Positions 37,086 through 46,054 of a stretch of DNA of 64,000 nucleotides are shown piece by piece (the stretch's first letter is position 1; every line of letters begins with the position of its first letter). A program made the position numbers and the translations under genes. The notes beneath the pieces are model-generated. The model searched no databases. It saw only the letters and a list, made by a program, of their open reading frames with translations, and was not told the origin of the DNA. Origin of the DNA: Variovorax sp. dw_308 (GTDB lineage: Bacteria; Pseudomonadota; Gammaproteobacteria; Burkholderiales; Burkholderiaceae_C); the NCBI RefSeq assembly GCF_019207085.1, contig NZ_JAATOM010000004.1:372001-436000 (forward strand), in the 5' to 3' direction.

Positions 37086-38018
37086 ATGACCCACACCCGT
37101 TCTAATCCGCGCTTCCGCGGCATCTTCCCGGTCGTCCCGACCACCTTCAACGAGGCGGGTGAACTCGACCTCGAAAGCCAGAAGCGCTGCCTCGATTTCA
37201 TGATCGACACCGGCTCCGACGGCCTCTGCATCCTGGCCAATTTCTCGGAGCAGTTCCTGTTGTCGGACGAGGAGCGCGAGGTGCTCACCCGCACGGCGCT
37301 CGAACATGTCGCGGGCCGCGTGCCGGTGATCGTGACGACCACGCACTTCAGCACCAAGGTGTGCGCCGAACGCAGCCGCCGCGCGCAGGACATGGGTGCG
37401 GCCATGGTGATGGTGATGCCGCCGTACCACGGCGCGACCTTCCGCGTGCCGGAAGCAAAGGTCGAGGAGTTCTACGCGCGCCTGTCGGACGCGATCGGCA
37501 TTCCCATCATGGTCCAGGACGCGCCCGCGGCCGGCACGCCGCTGTCGGCTGCGCTGCTCGCACGCATGGCCCAGCAGATCGAGAACCTCGCGTACTTCAA
37601 GATCGAGACCGCCGGCGCCGCCTCCAAGCTGCGCGAGTTGATCCGCCTCGGCGGCGAGGCCATCGAAGGCCCGTGGGATGGCGAGGAAGCCATCACGCTG
37701 ATGTCCGACCTGGACGCCGGCGCCACGGGATCGATGACCGGCGGCGGCTACATGGACGGCATCCGTCCGATCATCGAGGCGCACCGCGCCGGCGACCGCG
37801 AGAAGGCCTATGCGATCTACGAGAAGTGGCTGCCGCTCATCAACTACGAGAACCGGCAGGCCGGCTTCCTGGCCGCCAAGACGCTGATGAAGGAGGGTGG
37901 CGTGATCAAAAGCGATGCGCCGCGTCATCCCTGGCCGTCGATGCACCCCGACACGCGCGCGGGATTGCTGGAAGTGGCGAAACGCCTCGATCCCCTGGTG
38001 CTACGCTGGGGTCGATGA
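37086..38018 (+). CDS. DapA-family dehydratase, probably 2-keto-3-deoxy-pentonate dehydratase
   Basis: A 310-residue class I aldolase-fold enzyme. The Schiff-base lysine is Lys172 in YFKIETAG. The tyrosine-containing YNVP motif of true DapA enzymes is replaced by VQDAPA (143-148), so it is not dihydrodipicolinate synthase. PPYHGATFRVPE and the overall sequence resemble L-2-keto-3-deoxyarabonate dehydratase of the oxidative arabinose pathway, which yields 2-oxoglutarate semialdehyde. That product is the substrate of the dehydrogenase at 26686. It lies 25 bp after yjfF, and its stop overlaps the CaiB gene. Confidence 0.8.
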   Translation: MTHTRSNPRFRGIFPVVPTTFNEAGELDLESQKRCLDFMIDTGSDGLCILANFSEQFLLSDEEREVLTRTALEHVAGRVPVIVTTTHFSTKVCAERSRRAQDMGAAMVMVMPPYHGATFRVPEAKVEEFYARLSDAIGIPIMVQDAPAAGTPLSAALLARMAQQIENLAYFKIETAGAASKLRELIRLGGEAIEGPWDGEEAITLMSDLDAGATGSMTGGGYMDGIRPIIEAHRAGDREKAYAIYEKWLPLINYENRQAGFLAAKTLMKEGGVIKSDAPRHPWPSMHPDTRAGLLEVAKRLDPLVLRWGR

Positions 38019-39424
38019 ATGAAGCGCCGCTGCTGAACGGTCCCGAGGTCCTGGACGACCTGTGGTCGCTGGCAGGAATGCCCGCAGAGGCATTGCGCCT
38101 TGCCAGCCTGACCGGCGCCGATCCGGTCTTTCCTTCCTCCTTTGCGGTGGGCGCTGCTGCGCAAGCCACCGCCGCCGCGGCGGCACTCGCGGCCTGCGAG
38201 CTGGGCCACGTGCGCGGCGCTGCGCGCCAGCAGGTCGCGGTCGACATGCGCGAGGCCGCCATCGAATGCACCGGTTGGTTCAGCATCGACGGCAAGGTGC
38301 CCGATGCGTGGGATGCGTTCTCGGGACTCTACCGTTGCGCCGATGGTCACGTGCGCGTGCATGCCAACTTTGCGCACCACCGTGGAGGCGCGTTGCGTCT
38401 TCTGGGCCTCGATCCCAGGACGGCCCAACGCGCCGATGCGGAGCAGGCCATGCTCGGCTGGCGTGCGCTCGACTTCGAGGAAGCCGCGGCGGCGCGCAAG
38501 CTCGTCGCCACGGCGTTGCGGCGCTTCGACGAGTGGGATGCGACACCGCAAGGCCGCGCCATCGCCGCGCAGCCGCTGTTCACCATCGAACGCATCGGCG
38601 ATGCGCCGCCGCTGACCTTGCCGCCTCTGCGCGAAGACCAGCGCCCCCTGACCGGGCTCCGCGTGCTCGACCTCACGCGCATCCTCGCCGGCCCTGTGGG
38701 CGGCAAGGCGCTCGCGGCCCACGGCGCGGACGTGATGCTCGTCAACTCGCCGAAGCTGCCCAACATCTCCGCCATCGCCGACACCAGCCGCGGCAAGCTC
38801 AGCGCGCACATCGACCTGCACAGCGACACCGGCCGCGATGCGATGCGGTGCCTCGTCGCCGATGCCCATGTGTTCACGCAAGGCTATCGACCCGGCGGCC
38901 TGCAGGCGCTGGGCTGGGGCGCCGAAGAAGTCGCGCGACTGCGACCCGGCATCGTCTACGTCTCCCTCACGGCCTATGGAACGCAAGGCCCATGGGCCGG
39001 CCGCCGCGGCTTCGATTCGCTGGTGCAGACCGCCATGGGCTTCAACCATGCGGAGGGCGAGGCCGCGGGCGACGGCAAGCCGCGTCCCATGCCGATGCAG
39101 ATCCTCGACGAGGCCACGGGCTACCTGATGGCCTTCGGCGCCGCGGCGGCCACAGTGCGACAGCAACGCGAGGGCGGCAGCTGGCATGTGCAGGTGTCGC
39201 TGGCACAGACCGGGCAGTGGCTGCGCTCGCTCGGTCGCGTGCCGGGTGGACTCTCGGCGACCCGGCCCGACTGGCAGGCGCAGGTCGACACCACGGATTC
39301 CGGCTTTGGTCGGCTCACTGCCCTGCGTCACAGCGCACGACTGTCCCGCACGCCTGCCGGGTGGTCGCGACTGGCGATGCCGCCGGGCAGTCATCCGCCC
39401 ACCTGGCCCTCGACGGCGCACTGA
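38015..39424 (+). CDS. CaiB/BaiF-family CoA-transferase-like protein
   Basis: A 469-residue class III CoA-transferase family member. The catalytic-domain start LRVLDLTRILAGPVGGKALAAHGADV is near residue 210; the likely catalytic Asp is in GRRGFDSLVQTAMGF. The long N-terminal half is a second, degenerate family-fold region, a two-part layout known in this family. Coupled (ATGA) to the sugar dehydratase. A CoA-transferase has no obvious place in the proposed non-CoA sugar pathway, so its substrate is open. Confidence 0.8.
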   Translation: MNEAPLLNGPEVLDDLWSLAGMPAEALRLASLTGADPVFPSSFAVGAAAQATAAAAALAACELGHVRGAARQQVAVDMREAAIECTGWFSIDGKVPDAWDAFSGLYRCADGHVRVHANFAHHRGGALRLLGLDPRTAQRADAEQAMLGWRALDFEEAAAARKLVATALRRFDEWDATPQGRAIAAQPLFTIERIGDAPPLTLPPLREDQRPLTGLRVLDLTRILAGPVGGKALAAHGADVMLVNSPKLPNISAIADTSRGKLSAHIDLHSDTGRDAMRCLVADAHVFTQGYRPGGLQALGWGAEEVARLRPGIVYVSLTAYGTQGPWAGRRGFDSLVQTAMGFNHAEGEAAGDGKPRPMPMQILDEATGYLMAFGAAAATVRQQREGGSWHVQVSLAQTGQWLRSLGRVPGGLSATRPDWQAQVDTTDSGFGRLTALRHSARLSRTPAGWSRLAMPPGSHPPTWPSTAH

Positions 39425-39581
39425 AGGCTTGGCGCGCCTGCTCGCTCTTCCGTGCGATCGAACACGGGATCCCTCGTTGAGCGCAGGCAATGGGTAACGG
39501 TCGGTTTCAGCAGCGTCGTTCGCGCGAACTTTGGTCCTATAACCACTGCCTGAATCGAGTTTGAAGTCGGGAGTGGCAGTT

Positions 39582-39851
39582 TTGGATGCGTTGATATCGA
39601 ATTGGCTGGTGTGGGGCGGCGTGGTCGTGATGCTGGTTGCAGCAGCGCTCCTGTTCGTGCGCTTCCGCCGAGGGCGCGAGACCCCGACCCTGGTCCTCGT
39701 GCGACGCCGCCGCGAACTGATGGCGCAACTCGAAGAACTGGCCGGCGACACCGGCCCCGCACTGCTGCAGGCCGAGGCGCGTCGGAAGAAGCTGAGTCCG
39801 TCAAGCATCGAAGTGCTGGAAGCCGCGGTCGCGCGAGCGGCGAAACAGTAG
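39582..39851 (+). CDS. Small single-pass membrane protein (hypothetical)
   Basis: About 89 residues: one membrane helix (LVWGGVVVMLVAAALLFVRF), a basic stop-transfer segment, then a charged helical tail (RRRRELMAQLEELAG... to ARAAKQ). TTG 39582 has GGGAG 9 bp upstream; TTG 39561 and GTG 39573 are in-frame alternatives. It stands alone between the CaiB gene and the LysR gene. Not recognised. Confidence 0.45.
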   Translation: MDALISNWLVWGGVVVMLVAAALLFVRFRRGRETPTLVLVRRRRELMAQLEELAGDTGPALLQAEARRKKLSPSSIEVLEAAVARAAKQ

Positions 39852-40031
39852 CCCGATCGCGGGCTCGCACCCTCGGATCGGGGGGCGAATGGGAGTCGGC
39901 GTTTTGGCTCCGCCTGCGTCGAAGCCTTTGAAGCTGAGTTGCGACTGAAGGTCGGTTCATGTTTAGGGTCGTGCGACACCTGCCCTCCGTCGTGGTCGTG
40001 CATCGCTCGCGCCGACGCCCAGACCACAGCA

Positions 40032-40051
40032 GGGGGGGGGGGCCTGCAGGC
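40032..40051 (+). repeat. Run of 11 G followed by a palindrome
   Basis: Eleven consecutive G (40032-40042) run directly into CCTGCAGG; the 12-bp palindrome GGCCTGCAGGCC shares the last Gs. It lies 24 bp beyond the LysR stop, in noncoding sequence (39852-40066). Homopolymer length is prone to sequencing error and to slippage in the cell. Confidence 0.8.
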
Positions 40052-40066
40052 CGCCTTGCGCACAGG

Positions 40067-40987
40067 TCAACGGCCCGTAAGGGCGCGAGACGCGATCTCG
40101 ATCTGCTTGCGAATGAACACCTGTCCAGCATCAGCCCCCTTGCTCGCTGCCCAAACCAACTTGATGGGGAACGTTCTCGTTGTGACTTGCACGGGCAGTG
40201 CACGAAGCTGGAAAGCATCGCGCGCGAGTTTCAGCATGCTCTTGGGCACCAGGCAAACAAGGTCCGATTGACTGGTGAGCAGCAAGACCTCCAGAATTTC
40301 CGACACTTCGATCGCGAAATTCAGCTTCATGCGCAACCATTCCTGAAGGCCGGGCACGCGGCTGTCGCCATCGATGCGAGGGCGCAATCCTACGAATTCC
40401 AGCGATCTCAAATCCGCCTCCTGGCGAACCTTCAGGGCCACAGGGTGGTCGCGGCGCGCAACGACCACCATGGCGTCCTCGAAGAGCGCGAGTTCATTGA
40501 AATGACTGCCTGCCGGCACCAGCCAGTCGACTGCAGCATCGAATCGGCCATCTCGCAGTGATTGCTCGAGGTCGACCGGCCTGGATCGGGTACTGAAAGA
40601 GACCTGTATTCCCGGCGCAGCGGTCACGAGCCGCTCGCGCAGGCGCACGGCCAGCAATGGCCCCAGCGGGTGCGACACGCTGACGAAGAAGGATCTTCTC
40701 GACGTCTTCGGGTCAAAGCCGCGGGCGTCCGAGACCGAATCGCGCAGCGTGCCCAGCGCGCCGTGCAACTTCGCGTAGACAGCGTCCGCGGTAGAGGTTC
40801 GATGCACGCCTCTGCCGTGGCGAACGAACAGCTCATCGTTGAAGACGGTTCGCAAGCGTGCCACGGCATTGCTGACGGCAGGCTGGCTCATGGAAAGACG
40901 CTGCGCAGCACCGGTCAAGCTGCTTTCCTCATAGACCGCCTCGAAGACCGGCAAGAGGTTCAGATCGACACTTCTGAGATTGATCAT
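40067..40987 (-). CDS. LysR-family transcriptional regulator (NodD/LeuO-type)
   Basis: A 306-residue LysR protein with the NodD/NahR/LeuO-style N-terminus (LRSVDLNLLPVFEAVYEESSLTGAAQRLSMSQPAVSNAVARLR). The effector domain is complete. It is divergent from the unassigned four-gene exported operon, with 233 bp between starts that include AT-rich promoter-like sequence at 40988-41035. It is the obvious candidate regulator of that operon (inference from position). Confidence 0.85.
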   Translation of the reverse strand: MINLRSVDLNLLPVFEAVYEESSLTGAAQRLSMSQPAVSNAVARLRTVFNDELFVRHGRGVHRTSTADAVYAKLHGALGTLRDSVSDARGFDPKTSRRSFFVSVSHPLGPLLAVRLRERLVTAAPGIQVSFSTRSRPVDLEQSLRDGRFDAAVDWLVPAGSHFNELALFEDAMVVVARRDHPVALKVRQEADLRSLEFVGLRPRIDGDSRVPGLQEWLRMKLNFAIEVSEILEVLLLTSQSDLVCLVPKSMLKLARDAFQLRALPVQVTTRTFPIKLVWAASKGADAGQVFIRKQIEIASRALTGR

Positions 40988-41220
40988 GTGAATATCTGAT
41001 GTAAGAACTATCCATTAGACATTATCTCTCGATGAGCCGAGACTAGCCCCAGTGGCACTGCTTTGGAGATGGACAACACCAATGCAACCACCCCTTTCCT
41101 CGACCCAATGAACAACAAACATCGCACCCGGTGCTGCGTCTCCACGATGGCGCACTCGGAACCTTCTGAACCAAGGCTTGTACCGGCAGCGAAAACCCAT
41201 TGTCTGAACTGGAGACTCCC

Positions 41221-42402
41221 TTGAGACGTTTCATTCGCGCACTTTGCGCAAGCTTGCTGGCGGCAGCGGCGTTGCTGCCGATGGCTGCGTCCGCACAGGG
41301 CACCCAAGTCGCTTTTGCCGGCTTGGCCTATGCCGGAGACGCTGCGTCCCTTGAGAAGCGCTTTCCCTTTTCGCGCGAGTACGAGAAACGCCTCGAAAGT
41401 ACGGATAGACGGGCCGACGCCCGGATTCGTGCCGCAATCGCCGAAGCCCCTCCGCGCAACTTCGAAGTACTTCCGGGCCTCATCGACGAGTTGAAGGGCC
41501 GCGACCAGGCTCTCGTCACTTCCCTCGTCGTGAACTCCGAGACCGTGTCTGTCGAGACCTTCGGCGAACTGCGCAAGCTGTTCATCCTTGTCCGCGGGCA
41601 AGCGCTTTACTTCGATTTCAAGACTCAAACGGTCATCCGCTCATACCCGATCAGCTTTGAATACATCGATGTCTTTGACCGGCAACCGACCCATGAAGAA
41701 ATACTTTCCAGGGTGCGCAGCGTCTATGAAGGTGCCGCAGGAAAACCAGGCATCTTCGCGCGCTATGCCGAAGTCCTGGCGAACGCCAGCATTCCTTCCC
41801 AGGTTCCGCGCTACCTCAAGGTGACCGACGTCACGGTGAGCGACGCGGTCGCTGCGAGCTTGCCCGCCTACCTCAAGGAAAGTCCCGGGGTCATGGAGAC
41901 CTGGGCTGCGGACATGCTGAGCGAGGCGATTTCGACCCATGCCGGCGTTCCCATCATCCCGTACACCAAGGGCTATGCGGTCGGAGGCGTGTTCCCGATG
42001 CGCGTCTCGGATGGGACGGTCTTCAACCTCAAGCTGCCCGAGCCGGACTACGCGATTTCGGTGGACCTGACCAATGTGAAGAAGGTCCAGTTCGGCCAGG
42101 TCGCCGCGGGCAGCAGCTTCATCTACGGCACCTTCGCCACTGTGAAGATTCAACTGCCGGGCATGGGCACCAGCTACTTGAACTCGTCGTTCAAGAACGG
42201 TGAGACCAAGGTGGTTCCCGCAACGCAGACCTTCGTGGATGACTTCCCTGCGTACTACGACTCCTGGAACGCGCTCTTCCGGCGCGTGGCCGAAGCGATG
42301 GCTGGCAAGGACCAGGCCTCGTGGCTCAAGGCCGCCGCATCGGCTTCCGACATCGACTCCCAACTCCTGAAAACCAAGGAAATGATTCAGCTATGCAAGT
42401 AA
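41221..42402 (+). CDS. Exported protein of unknown function, first gene of four-gene envelope operon
   Basis: A 393-residue secreted protein. The signal peptide MRRFIRALCASLLAAAALLP is cleaved near ASA-QGTQ at about residue 26. The TTG start was chosen because GGAG lies 6 bp upstream and it gives a clean signal sequence. The mature part has mixed strands and helices with a conserved-looking core (VSDGTVFNLKLPEPDYAISVDLTNVKKV) and one Cys near the end. No enzyme motif is visible. It overlaps the next gene by 10 bp, so they are co-translated. Not recognised. Confidence 0.75.
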   Translation: MRRFIRALCASLLAAAALLPMAASAQGTQVAFAGLAYAGDAASLEKRFPFSREYEKRLESTDRRADARIRAAIAEAPPRNFEVLPGLIDELKGRDQALVTSLVVNSETVSVETFGELRKLFILVRGQALYFDFKTQTVIRSYPISFEYIDVFDRQPTHEEILSRVRSVYEGAAGKPGIFARYAEVLANASIPSQVPRYLKVTDVTVSDAVAASLPAYLKESPGVMETWAADMLSEAISTHAGVPIIPYTKGYAVGGVFPMRVSDGTVFNLKLPEPDYAISVDLTNVKKVQFGQVAAGSSFIYGTFATVKIQLPGMGTSYLNSSFKNGETKVVPATQTFVDDFPAYYDSWNALFRRVAEAMAGKDQASWLKAAASASDIDSQLLKTKEMIQLCK

Positions 42403-43529
42403 TTCGTACGTTCGTGGCGGCCGCGTTGGCGTGCTTCGCCATCACCTCTGTGGCACAGGTCCAGCAGGCACGCGGCAAGGCTTCCGTCGTCTACCAGGGC
42501 TGGAGCGTCTCGGCTGAGGACAAGGCCAAGGCAACCCAGGCGGCTCAGCTCAAGGCGGTGGAGTTCTACTACGCCGAGGCCGGAGAGTCGGAATCGGAGA
42601 ACTTCGACGCCGCGCGCGAAAAGATCCTGGCCAACCCCGACCGGTACATCCTGGAATCCACCGTCCTGGGAGAGGAAACCAGCACCGACAAGAAGCAGTA
42701 CACGGTCTCAGTTCGCGTGGCGCTGAACGTGGCCAACCTGCGCAACCTTGTGAAATCGAACTCGGCCGTCGCCAAGGCTGGCGCTACCGAGAAGTCACCA
42801 TTGGCCTTCGTGTTCGTTTCACGCCAAGTGGCCACCGTGAAGTCCTTCGATGACCGGGTTTACAAGCGCGTCGACGAGAGCGTCAGCGGCGGTCGAACCG
42901 AGGCGAACGTCAAAACGGGCGTCGAAGGCGAGTCCATCAGTGCCGGTCAGATTCGCACGAACGCATCAACCTCCAGCAAGACCGACATTGCGGCCAACCG
43001 CACTCACACGGTCGAAACCGGTGGCAGCACCGTCAAGCGTGCGAGCGAGGCGACCTTTCGCCTCATCCCGAGCGCCAACCTGAATCAGGTCTTCACCGGC
43101 ATGTTCAGCAAGGCGGGCTTTCGCGTCGCCGAAGCGGCCTATGTCGAACCGATGTCTGGTGGCGCCTTCAAAGTCGCAAACGTCGAGAACGACTATCAAT
43201 CGGGTGACGACCTCAAGTCGACGACGCTGCAGGCCATGGTCACAGGCATGCGCAATGCCAAGGTGCCGTACCTGGCCTATGGCACGCTGGATGTCGGGTC
43301 CGCCGACAAGGACCCCGCCACCGGCCTCGTGCGCGTGTCGGTCACTGTCAACGCCAAGCTGCTTGATGTAACGCAGGCCTTCCCTGAAACCAAGGCCGCG
43401 GTCGGCCCGGTGCAGTACGCAGGCGTCGGACCGTCGGAAGACGAGGCACGCGGCAACGCACTCAAGCTGGCCGCCAACAGTGCTGCACGCGAACTGACCA
43501 GCCAAATCACGGCCCTGCGCATGCAGTGA
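42393..43529 (+). CDS. Exported protein with FlgT-N-like and CsgG/TolB-like regions
   Basis: A 378-residue secreted protein with signal peptide MQVIRTFVAAALACFAITSV, cleaved near VAQ. Residues about 30-125 (WSVSAEDKAKATQAAQLKAVEFYY... to YTVSVRVALNVANLRNLV) look like the N-terminal domain of flagellar FlgT/LPP20-type envelope proteins. The C-terminal half (VPYLAYGTLDVGSADKDPATGLVRVSVTVNAKLLDV then EDEARGNALKLAANSAAREL) resembles the nucleotide-fold region of CsgG/FlgT-middle domains. A Ser/Thr/Gly-rich linker joins them. These are fold-level impressions, not confirmed matches. Confidence 0.72.
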   Translation: MQVIRTFVAAALACFAITSVAQVQQARGKASVVYQGWSVSAEDKAKATQAAQLKAVEFYYAEAGESESENFDAAREKILANPDRYILESTVLGEETSTDKKQYTVSVRVALNVANLRNLVKSNSAVAKAGATEKSPLAFVFVSRQVATVKSFDDRVYKRVDESVSGGRTEANVKTGVEGESISAGQIRTNASTSSKTDIAANRTHTVETGGSTVKRASEATFRLIPSANLNQVFTGMFSKAGFRVAEAAYVEPMSGGAFKVANVENDYQSGDDLKSTTLQAMVTGMRNAKVPYLAYGTLDVGSADKDPATGLVRVSVTVNAKLLDVTQAFPETKAAVGPVQYAGVGPSEDEARGNALKLAANSAARELTSQITALRMQ

Positions 43530-43587
43530 GCCCTCCCAGTCCAGCCACTTCTTTCCCTGTCAACAAAATCCAACCGCAACCTCAAAA

Positions 43588-44241
43588 ATGAACAAGATTC
43601 ACACCGCCATTGCAGCCGCCGCCTTCCTCGCCACAGGCCTTGCGAACGTCGCGCATGCCCAGTTCTCGCTGCCCTCGATTCCAGGCGTGACGAACTCCGC
43701 AGGCGCAGCGCCGGTGGCCGACCTGTCGGGCCAGCAGGATTCCCTCGTACGTGGTTACATCGCGGCGAGCAAGGACGTGCTGTATGCCAATGCCAAACTG
43801 GCCGAGGCGCTCGGCCTGAAGGACGAGGCGGCCAAGGTGAAGGCTGAAGCGGACAGCTTCAAGGAAGGCGCAACCAAGGACAGCGCCGAAGCTGCCAACA
43901 AGGCGGTGGCCGCTTCAACCGACCTGGTCGCCAAGAAGATTGCCACCCAGCCCGCCATGGACGCCCAATCGAAGTCCATCTACGCTCAAGGCTTGGTGCT
44001 GCTGGCCGCCGGCCTGACCCAGTACGTCGGCGTCGGAAAGGACGTGTCGCACATGAGCAGCAGCATCAAGGGCGCTTCTCCCCTGCAACTGCCTAAATTG
44101 CTATCGGCTGTCTATGTCGTCACGAAGTTCCCCGAGGCGATGACGAGTGTCTCTGGTGCCATGCAGAACGCAGTGGCCTTCGCCCAGTCCAGCGGCATTC
44201 CGTTGCCGTCGGATGCCAGCGCCGCAGCGAACGCTCTCTGA
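43588..44241 (+). CDS. Exported helical protein of unknown function
   Basis: A 217-residue secreted protein; signal peptide MNKIHTAIAAAAFLATGLAN, cleaved near AHA-QFS (residue 24). The mature part is Ala-rich and strongly helical (KDVLYANAKLAEALGLKDEAAKVKAEADSFKEG...), without Cys. It could be a periplasmic coiled-coil or adaptor. Third gene of the operon, 58 bp after the second. Not recognised. Confidence 0.72.
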   Translation: MNKIHTAIAAAAFLATGLANVAHAQFSLPSIPGVTNSAGAAPVADLSGQQDSLVRGYIAASKDVLYANAKLAEALGLKDEAAKVKAEADSFKEGATKDSAEAANKAVAASTDLVAKKIATQPAMDAQSKSIYAQGLVLLAAGLTQYVGVGKDVSHMSSSIKGASPLQLPKLLSAVYVVTKFPEAMTSVSGAMQNAVAFAQSSGIPLPSDASAAANAL

Positions 44242-44261
44242 TCAGCAAGGAAGTACGCCTG

Positions 44262-45731
44262 ATGCGCTACCTTCTGTGCGTGACCGCGGTCGCCGCGGCG
44301 ACCCTTCTGACCGCTTGCGGCAAGCAAGAACCTGGGAAGGCGCCCGCTGCGTCGCCACCGGCTGCAACGAACGTCGCTCCGCCCGTGCCCGATGTGGGCA
44401 AGGTCGGCAACGTCACCACGACTGCGCAAGGCTTCGGTGCCTCGGCCGGCGAGGCTGTGACCGAAGCAATGAAGCTGGCGCTGCTGCAGGTCAATGGTGC
44501 GGCTATTCAGTCTGCGACCGTCACAGCCAAATACGGCTTGGACGTGAGTCTCAACCAGGACGCGGCATCGCTGCGTGCCAACGCCTTTGCGGAGGTTGTG
44601 GCCCAGCGCTCAGGCGGTGTGATCCAGAATTTCAAGCTGGTTGAATTGCAGGAGCCGTCCGCGTTGGCTGGCAAGCGATACAAGGCGACCATCGAAGCCC
44701 AGATCGCCAAGTTCAGTCCTTCCGCGGAGATGCAGAAGGTGAAGGTGGTCGTTGGTCAGATTCGCTTCGACAGCCCTGGTTTGCCGATGGGTGACCGTAC
44801 GTTATCTTCCGCCGAGGTCGGCGCCACCATTCGTCAGCGCATCAGCGACGCATTGGTGCAGACCGGACGCTTCGCGGTGCTGGACCGCGAGCTCAGCCCG
44901 GACATGGAGGGCGAGCTGGACATGATCAAGACTGGCCAGGCGCCTGGCGCCGAGTTGGCCAAGCTGTCCCAGGCTGCAAGCGCCGACATCGTGTGGAGCG
45001 GCCGCGTGAGCAGCCTGGCGTACAACCGCCACGCACGTCAACTCAAGACCAGCGACCGTGAGCTCGTGAGCTATTCGGGAGGATGGGCCATTTCCGAGAA
45101 GCTGGTGAATGTTGCGACCCGCCAGGTGATGGCTTCGGACTCGCTGCGCGGCGAGGCGCCTTCGCTTGCACCGACCACGCTGAGTGCCGGCGTGGACTCC
45201 AACAAGATTCTGGAGGACATGACAACTGACCTGGTGAACCAGGTGGTGACCTCCGTGCTCCGAAGCACCTTCCCGGTGACTGTCGTCTCGCGCGATGGAA
45301 CGAACGTCGTATTGAGTCAGGGCGGCCAGGCCTTGAAGGAAGGCAGCCGCTACCAGATGGCCGCCATGGGCGCCGAGATGAAGGACCCGCAGACGGGCCA
45401 AAGTTTGGGACGTGTCGAGCAGCCATGCTGCGAAGTCGTAATTGAGCGCGTGACCCCGAACCTGTCCTATGGCCGATTGGAGAACGTTCGCTCGAATCTG
45501 GAACTGCTCCCGATGGGCGGCCTTCAACTCCGCAACGAACTCAAAGGGGTCGCAGTGGCCAAGGCAGAGCTGGTCGCGGCCCCCGCAGCAGGTGAGGCGC
45601 CAGGCGCGACTTCGGCTGCCATTCCCGCGGCACTGGTGGCAGGCGCAGAGCCCTCGCCGAAGATTGTCCAGCCCCGTCCTGCACTGCCAGCCGCACCGGT
45701 GGCGCCCCCGAAGACCGACGACAAATGGTGA
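44262..45731 (+). CDS. CsgG-like outer-membrane lipoprotein
   Basis: A 489-residue lipoprotein: lipobox LTAC with Cys19. Domains in order: Pro/Ala linker (20-50), an LPP20/FlgT-N-like repeat (AQGFGASAGEAVTEAMKLALLQVNG), a CsgG-type domain (KVKVVVGQIRF... TIRQRISDALVQTGRFAVLDRE... ASADIVWSGRVSS... VNVATRQVMASDSLRGE), then a FlgT-C-like segment (KEGSRYQMAAMGAEMKDPQTGQSLGRVE) and a Pro/Ala tail. CsgG forms the curli secretion pore, but curli proteins CsgA, CsgB, CsgE and CsgF are not nearby. It may be a pore or an LpoB-like envelope activator. Confidence 0.78.
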   Translation: MRYLLCVTAVAAATLLTACGKQEPGKAPAASPPAATNVAPPVPDVGKVGNVTTTAQGFGASAGEAVTEAMKLALLQVNGAAIQSATVTAKYGLDVSLNQDAASLRANAFAEVVAQRSGGVIQNFKLVELQEPSALAGKRYKATIEAQIAKFSPSAEMQKVKVVVGQIRFDSPGLPMGDRTLSSAEVGATIRQRISDALVQTGRFAVLDRELSPDMEGELDMIKTGQAPGAELAKLSQAASADIVWSGRVSSLAYNRHARQLKTSDRELVSYSGGWAISEKLVNVATRQVMASDSLRGEAPSLAPTTLSAGVDSNKILEDMTTDLVNQVVTSVLRSTFPVTVVSRDGTNVVLSQGGQALKEGSRYQMAAMGAEMKDPQTGQSLGRVEQPCCEVVIERVTPNLSYGRLENVRSNLELLPMGGLQLRNELKGVAVAKAELVAAPAAGEAPGATSAAIPAALVAGAEPSPKIVQPRPALPAAPVAPPKTDDKW

Positions 45732-45872
45732 ATTGGCTCGGCGGGACCGCCGGGCCCAGAGCTCCGTTCCGGCCCATCTAACTGCTGCCGCTCGATCGGC
45801 CTCGGACGCCAAGATCGCGCCGCCGCTTGAGCCACTTCGCCGGGCCATGTCGGCACTACCCTTCAAACCGGT

Positions 45873-45975
45873 TGTCATCTTTCGGCACATGGGAGCCAGT
45901 TCGTTTTCGGCATAAAGGAGCCAGTGGATTTCCGCCGTAATGGAGCCAGCTCGTTTTCGGCATATTGGAGCCAGT
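45873..45975 (+). repeat. IS21-family left end with four 25-bp-period repeats
   Basis: Four direct copies begin at 45880, 45905, 45930 and 45955, exactly 25 bp apart. Each has the form TTTCGGCAT, three variable bases, then GGAGCCAGT (the third is diverged at both ends). They stand 90-130 bp before an IstA-like reading frame, as the terminal transposase-binding repeats of IS21 elements do. TG at 45873-45874 may be the outer tip. Confidence 0.7.
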
Positions 45976-46054
45976 GGAGTTGAAGGGCGCCTCGATCTGA
46001 ATGGGTTGTTGCGTGCTGAAGTGGCGACTCGTGAAGTCCCCCACGGAGGCAGCG

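Noticed and set aside
40022..40051. Cloning-vector junction suggested by the G tract and CCTGCAGG
   Set aside because: Flanking sequence on both sides is ordinary for this genome and continues into intact genes.
41008..41628. Minus-strand open frame across the start of the exported operon
   Set aside because: It lies antisense to a clear signal peptide and mature protein and has no recognisable domain.
44262..45731. Canonical curli secretion system
   Set aside because: Only a CsgG-like domain is present; no CsgA/B repeats, CsgE, CsgF or CsgD are seen nearby.
45880..45975. CRISPR-like array of four 21-bp repeats
   Set aside because: Spacers are only 4 bp, repeats are degenerate, and the adjoining IstA fragment explains them as IS21 end repeats.
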